Source: an uncultured Clostridia bacterium
GTDB taxonomy: Bacteria > Bacillota > Clostridia > Christensenellales > Aristaeellaceae
Reading direction: 5' to 3'
Assembly (NCBI GenBank): GCA_945877525.1
Contig: CAMDVP010000014.1
Coordinates: 1 to 25,708 of the forward strand
Length of the DNA: 25,708 bases
Shown here: one piece after another, positions 22,375 to 25,708 of the stretch
Layout: each line of letters opens with the position of its first letter
Position numbering within the stretch: the stretch's first letter is position 1
Program-made: the position numbers and the translations under genes
Notes under the pieces: model-generated
What the model was told of the DNA's origin: nothing
What the model saw: only the letters and a program-made list of their open reading frames with translations
Databases searched by the model: none

Positions 22375-22937
22375 CGCTTCTTCAGCTTTTTCTCAGCTTT
22401 GTGCAAATCGGCCTGTTTTCCGTTGGCGGCGGCTATGCGGCCATTCCTCTGATCCAGGAGCAGACGGTCGCCCTGCATGGCTGGCTGACGGCGGATGAAT
22501 TCATGAACCTGGCCATCATTGCCGAAATGACCCCCGGCCCCATCGCCGTCAACGGGGCGACCTTCGTGGGCCTGAAGGTGGCCGGGCTGCCCGGGGCGCT
22601 GGCAGCCACGCTGGGCTGCATCCTGCCGTCGCTGGTGATTGTGTCCCTGCTGTCGCTGCTTTACAGGCGCTGCAGGGAAATGCCGCTTCTGCAGGGGGTG
22701 CTGGGGGCACTCCGGCCCGCGGTGGTGGCGCTGATTGCCTCCGCCGGACTGAACATGCTGCTTCAGCTGGCCTGGGGCGGGCGCATGCCTGCTAGTCCGG
22801 GGGATATTCGCTTCGCGGCAACAGGGCTGTTCGTCGCCGCGTTTTGCGCCCTGCGGAAGCTGAAATGGAGCCCTGTGCTGGTCATGGCATTGTGCGGCGC
22901 AGCAGGGCTGTGCCTGGGGCTGCTGGGCCTGGCATGA
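22371..22937 (+). CDS. Chromate transporter, short-chain ChrA subunit 2
   Basis: A 188-residue membrane protein, partner of the preceding gene, starting in its ATGA stop overlap. The CHR signature is FSVGGGYAAIPLIQEQTVALHGWLTADEFMNLAIIAEMTPGPIAVNGATFVGLKVAG, similar in order to that of subunit 1, as expected from an ancestral duplication with inverted topology. Later segments (LGCILPSLVIVSLLSLLYRRC, LRPAVVALIASAGLNMLLQLAWGG) are membrane helices. As for subunit 1, chromate need not be the natural substrate. Confidence 0.9.
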   Translation: MTLLQLFLSFVQIGLFSVGGGYAAIPLIQEQTVALHGWLTADEFMNLAIIAEMTPGPIAVNGATFVGLKVAGLPGALAATLGCILPSLVIVSLLSLLYRRCREMPLLQGVLGALRPAVVALIASAGLNMLLQLAWGGRMPASPGDIRFAATGLFVAAFCALRKLKWSPVLVMALCGAAGLCLGLLGLA

Positions 22938-23008
22938 CGCCCGCAACCCTTTTCCCGGAATAGGCGGCGCGATTCCCGGAGACGCTGTCCATCGGGGGTG
23001 GTGAGGGC

Positions 23009-23722
23009 ATGCAGCTGGCCCTGCTTTGCGTAACGGGCGCGGCGCTTTTTGCCGTGATGCGGAGAATCGTATTTCTGCGGGGCTGCGGGTGTCCCGCTCC
23101 GGCACGCCGCCTGTATATGCGCGCCTCGTGGTGCCTTGGCCTTGCTTCCTATGCCGCCATGGCTGTGCAGGAGCTGATCCTGCTGCTGGACGGCCGCCTG
23201 CGCTGGAGCAACGCGCTGCCCCTGCACCTGTGCAGCCTGATGGGCCTGCTCACCCTGCCCATGCTGCTGACCCGCCGCCGGATGCTCTGGCACTGGTCGC
23301 TGTACCTGGGCATGCCCGGCGCGGCCCTGGCGCTGCTGTTTCCATCCATCCTTGAAACCTCCCGGCCCGAGATAACTGCCCTGGCCTTTCATCTGCTGCA
23401 CTGCACCGTGCTGCTTGCGCCGCTGCTGCCCCTCAGCCTGGGGATGCGGCCCCGGCCGTCGGGCGCAGTGTGCTCCATGCTGTTTCTGCTGGTGCTGGGC
23501 TTCATTGACCTGGGGGTCAACACACTCACCGACGGCAACTATCTCTTCCTGGAAGCGCCCGCTTCCGGCACGCCCCTGGCCTGGATGGCGCGCCGCGGAG
23601 CTGCGGTTTACCGGCTGCTGCTGGCCGGAGCCGCCCTGCTGGTGCTGGGCACCGAGGCGCTGGCGGTGTGGCTTGCGGGGATGAGGCATCGGTCAAACCC
23701 ATCCCGTTCCGGACGGAGTTAA
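23009..23722 (+). CDS. YwaF/TIGR02206-family integral membrane protein
   Basis: A 237-residue protein with about seven hydrophobic segments. Diagnostic positions for the YwaF (TIGR02206) family are NALPLHLCSLMGLL, WSLYLGMPGAALALLFPSI, AFHLLHCTVLLAPLL and NTLTDGNYLFLEAPASGTPL. The family is widespread in Firmicutes and its function is unknown. The start at 23009 has GGGGGTGGTGAGGGC upstream. The 71-base gap from the chromate-transporter gene has no clear terminator, so it may end the same transcript. It is slightly Cys-rich and has an Arg-rich tail (RHRSNPSRSGRS). Confidence 0.78.
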   Translation: MQLALLCVTGAALFAVMRRIVFLRGCGCPAPARRLYMRASWCLGLASYAAMAVQELILLLDGRLRWSNALPLHLCSLMGLLTLPMLLTRRRMLWHWSLYLGMPGAALALLFPSILETSRPEITALAFHLLHCTVLLAPLLPLSLGMRPRPSGAVCSMLFLLVLGFIDLGVNTLTDGNYLFLEAPASGTPLAWMARRGAAVYRLLLAGAALLVLGTEALAVWLAGMRHRSNPSRSGRS

Positions 23723-23817
23723 GGAAGCTCATAGCATGCCTATGCCCGCGTATTGCAGCAGGTGTGGGCATTGGCATTTTCTCCTTCCTTTGTTTTTTGC
23801 AGACGTCCGGCGTCCTC

Positions 23818-23830
23818 CCGATGGCATCGG
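23818..23830. promoter_or_regulatory. Palindrome upstream of the GH95 promoter, candidate operator
   Basis: CCGATGGCATCGG is a perfect 6+1+6 palindrome ending 23 bases before the -35 box. Six bases further on, GAAGGGCGCTTTCA (23836-23849) has a perfect right half of the cre-like sequence GCGCTTTCA, but its left half is poor. Either could bind a sugar-responsive regulator. There is no experimental or comparative support here. Confidence 0.3.
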
Positions 23831-23853
23831 AACGGGAAGGGCGCTTTCATGTG

Positions 23854-23882
23854 TTGCCATCCCGTCCGGCGCGTGATATACT
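23854..23882 (+). promoter_or_regulatory. Promoter for the GH95 gene
   Basis: TTGCCA (23854-23859), exactly 17 bases, then TATACT (23877-23882) with an extended TG one base before the -10 box. The start codon is 55 bases downstream with AAGGAGAA as ribosome binding site. The GH95 gene is therefore transcribed separately from the upstream cluster. Confidence 0.7.
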
Positions 23883-23937
23883 GAACAAAAAACGGCTTGT
23901 CTGCGGACAGGCCTATCGGGGCAAGGAGAATACGCGC

Positions 23938-25708
23938 ATGAATCAGTTGTGGTACGATAGGCCGGCCTTCTGCTGGAACGAGGCCCTCCCCCTGGGCAAC
24001 GGCAGCATGGGCGCCATGTGCTTTGGCGGAACGCTGGTGGATCGCTTCCAGCTTAACGACGATACGCTGTGGTCCGGGGGAGCCATCGACCGCATCAACC
24101 CCGACGCGTGGGAGGGCGTGTGCGAGGCGCGACGGCTGCTTCGGGAGGGTCGGGTGTCCGAGGCCGAGGAAGCCGCATGTGAGATGATTGCCGCCACCCC
24201 CGACGGCCAGCGGGCGTACGAGCCGCTGTGCGACCTGATTGTGCAGCTGCGCAATCCGGAGGATGGCCGGTATGCCTCGCCCTTTTCCATTCGGGATCTT
24301 TGCGGCGTGTCCATGAACGGCTTTGAGCCTGCCGCAGGGGTGGAAGACTACCGGCGGGAGCTGTTCCTGGACGAGGGCGTGCATACGGTAGCCTACCGCC
24401 TGAACGGCGCATCCCACCGGCGGGAGAGTTTCATTTCCTATCCCGCGGGGGTTATGGCGGTGAGCCTGCAGGGCGGGGAAGTGCGGGCCATGCTGCGCCG
24501 GGCCGGAAGGGTTTCCGCCCATCGGGCGGTGGACGGCCGCACCGTTTGTTTGGAGGGCACCGCAGCCAACGGCGGCGTGTCCTTCTGCTGCGCGCTCCGG
24601 GCAGTGGGAGGAGAAGTCCGCCGGGCGGGAGACATGCTGTGCCTGCAGGGCAATGGTGTGCTGTACGCAGCCTCTGCCACATCCCTTCGGGAGGGAGAGG
24701 ATTACCTGGCCGCCGCCCTGCGAAAGCTCGACGCTGCTGAAGCCATGGGTTATGACGCGCTGAAGGCGCAGCACCTGTCGGACTTCACCCCTCGCATGAA
24801 CGCCTGCCGCCTGACGCTGGACGCTTCCTCTTCACCGACGCACCTTCCCCACGACGCGCGCCTCCGCCTGGTGCAGGAGGGACGGGAAGATTTCGGGCTG
24901 ATCTGCGACCTGTTTGCCTACGGGCGCTATCTGCTCCTGTGCTCCAGCCGTCCGGGCAGCCTGCCCGCGAATCTGCAGGGCATCTGGAACGAAAGCTACG
25001 CTCCTACCTGGGACAGCAAGTTTACCATCAATATCAACACCGAAATGAACTACTGGCCGGCAGAATCCTGCGCGCTGTCCGAAACCCACGAGGCGCTGTT
25101 CGACCACATCCGCCGCATGGTGCCCCGGGGCCGGGAAACCGCCCAAAGGATGTATCACGCCCGGGGCTGGATGGCCCACCACAACACGGATGTGTGGGCC
25201 GACTGCGCGCCCCAGGACAACTACGCCCCCTCCACCTTCTGGCAGATGGGCGCGGCGTGGCTGTCCCTGCACCTGTGGGAGCATTATCAGTATACCGAAG
25301 ACCGGGCCTTTTTGAAGGAGAACTATCCCATCATGCGGGAGGCCGCGCTGTTTTTCCTGGACACGCTGGAGGAGGACGAGCACGGCCATGTATGGGTTAG
25401 CCCCTCCATTTCCCCGGAAAACACCTACCGCCTGCCTGACGGCATCACGGGCTGCCTTTGCAGCGACGCGGCCATGGATCAGCAGATTCTATGGGAGCTG
25501 CTGACTGCCGTGGTGCAGGCGGGATGCATCCTTGGCGACGATGTATCGGCCTTTGAGCAGCTGCTGCCGCGCCTGCGGCCGGTGGAGATATCGGCCGAAG
25601 GGCTGGTGCGCGAGTGGCTTGATCCGTTAAAGGCTGAAACCGAGCTGGGCCACCGGCACATTTCACACCTGTTTGCGCTATATCCCGGCAAGCAGATCAC
25701 CGCTGCCC
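23938..25708 (+). CDS. GH95 family alpha-L-fucosidase/alpha-L-galactosidase, 3' truncated by window
   Basis: The first 590 codons of a protein that runs off the right edge; family members are about 750-800 residues. AAGGAGAATACGCGC precedes the ATG. The N-terminal domain is NQLWYDRPAFCWNEALPLGNGSMGAM then RFQLNDDTLWSGG. The catalytic (alpha/alpha)6 domain shows SLPANLQGIWNESYAPTWDSKFTININ then TEMNYWPAE (N365 and N367 match the catalytic Asn pair of GH95), GWMAHHNTDVW, SPSISPEN (E494, candidate general acid) and LGHRHISHLFALYPG. GH95 enzymes are inverting and remove alpha-1,2-linked L-fucose or L-galactose from milk, mucin or plant glycans. No signal peptide is present, so it acts on imported oligosaccharides. 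Fucose or galactose preference cannot be told from this part. Confidence 0.93.
   Translation, partial: MNQLWYDRPAFCWNEALPLGNGSMGAMCFGGTLVDRFQLNDDTLWSGGAIDRINPDAWEGVCEARRLLREGRVSEAEEAACEMIAATPDGQRAYEPLCDLIVQLRNPEDGRYASPFSIRDLCGVSMNGFEPAAGVEDYRRELFLDEGVHTVAYRLNGASHRRESFISYPAGVMAVSLQGGEVRAMLRRAGRVSAHRAVDGRTVCLEGTAANGGVSFCCALRAVGGEVRRAGDMLCLQGNGVLYAASATSLREGEDYLAAALRKLDAAEAMGYDALKAQHLSDFTPRMNACRLTLDASSSPTHLPHDARLRLVQEGREDFGLICDLFAYGRYLLLCSSRPGSLPANLQGIWNESYAPTWDSKFTININTEMNYWPAESCALSETHEALFDHIRRMVPRGRETAQRMYHARGWMAHHNTDVWADCAPQDNYAPSTFWQMGAAWLSLHLWEHYQYTEDRAFLKENYPIMREAALFFLDTLEEDEHGHVWVSPSISPENTYRLPDGITGCLCSDAAMDQQILWELLTAVVQAGCILGDDVSAFEQLLPRLRPVEISAEGLVREWLDPLKAETELGHRHISHLFALYPGKQITAA

Noticed and set aside
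23729..23760. Terminator after the YwaF-like gene, ATGCCC/GGGCAT
   Set aside because: It has only six pairs, an 18-base loop and no adjacent T-run; too weak to call.
23836..23849. A CcpA cre site before GH95
   Set aside because: Only 10 of 14 positions match, with a poor left half. It is mentioned with the nearby palindrome but not called as a cre site.
1..25708. tRNA, rRNA, CRISPR array, insertion sequence or phage genes
   Set aside because: None was seen. No clover-leaf gap, no regularly spaced direct repeats and no transposase or integrase motifs on either strand.

Overview
The window is a high-GC, densely coded stretch that looks like a Firmicutes/Clostridia chromosome, probably a gut commensal from a Christensenellales- or Oscillospirales-like group. 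The evidence is strong AGGAGG-type ribosome binding sites, SigA-type promoters (TTGNNN-17-TATAAT), an RqcH/NFACT gene, a YwaF-family membrane protein, short-chain ChrA pairs, a split transketolase, and glycosidases without export signals. No rRNA, tRNA, CRISPR array, transposase or phage gene is visible. The lineage assignment is inference.

Layout. (1) 1-380, minus: the N-terminal part of RqcH, cut by the window edge. It is followed by about 770 bp without a convincing gene. (2) 1150-11191, plus: an M3-family oligoendopeptidase, then a five-gene oligopeptide ABC transporter (binding protein, two permeases, two ATPases) and a small membrane protein. Importer and peptidase fit a peptide uptake-and-cleavage unit. 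Four of the five transporter subunits are unusually large, with insertions in one permease and both ATPases. (3) 11192-11481: a gene-free convergent gap containing a run of hairpins. (4) 11482-14661, minus: a GH31 alpha-glycosidase with a candidate LacI-type operator, and upstream of it a PflX-like radical SAM protein. (5) 14813-16834, plus: an Fe-S aldo/keto reductase-like protein that lacks two of the four usual catalytic residues, and an alpha/beta hydrolase. (6) 17113-23722, plus: a tight cluster of fucose/arabinose-isomerase-like protein, transketolase N and C halves, an FGGY kinase, a chromate-transporter pair and a YwaF-like protein. Isomerase, kinase and transketolase together would make a complete route from an aldose to central metabolism, similar in logic to D-apiose catabolism. 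(7) 23938 to the edge, plus: a GH95 alpha-L-fucosidase/galactosidase with its own promoter.

The most striking non-genic signal is a pair of 163-bp elements (2816-2978 and 16842-17004). Both have terminal inverted repeats and both sit at or within a few bases of an upstream stop codon. Both share a central stem in which paired bases changed together between copies, and both have the same open frame on the minus strand. They look like a small, structured, mobile repeat family.

Functionally the region reads as nutrient capture: peptide import and hydrolysis, intracellular trimming of plant-type glycans (GH31, GH95), and an isomerase-kinase-transketolase sugar pathway. Substrates cannot be fixed from sequence alone.
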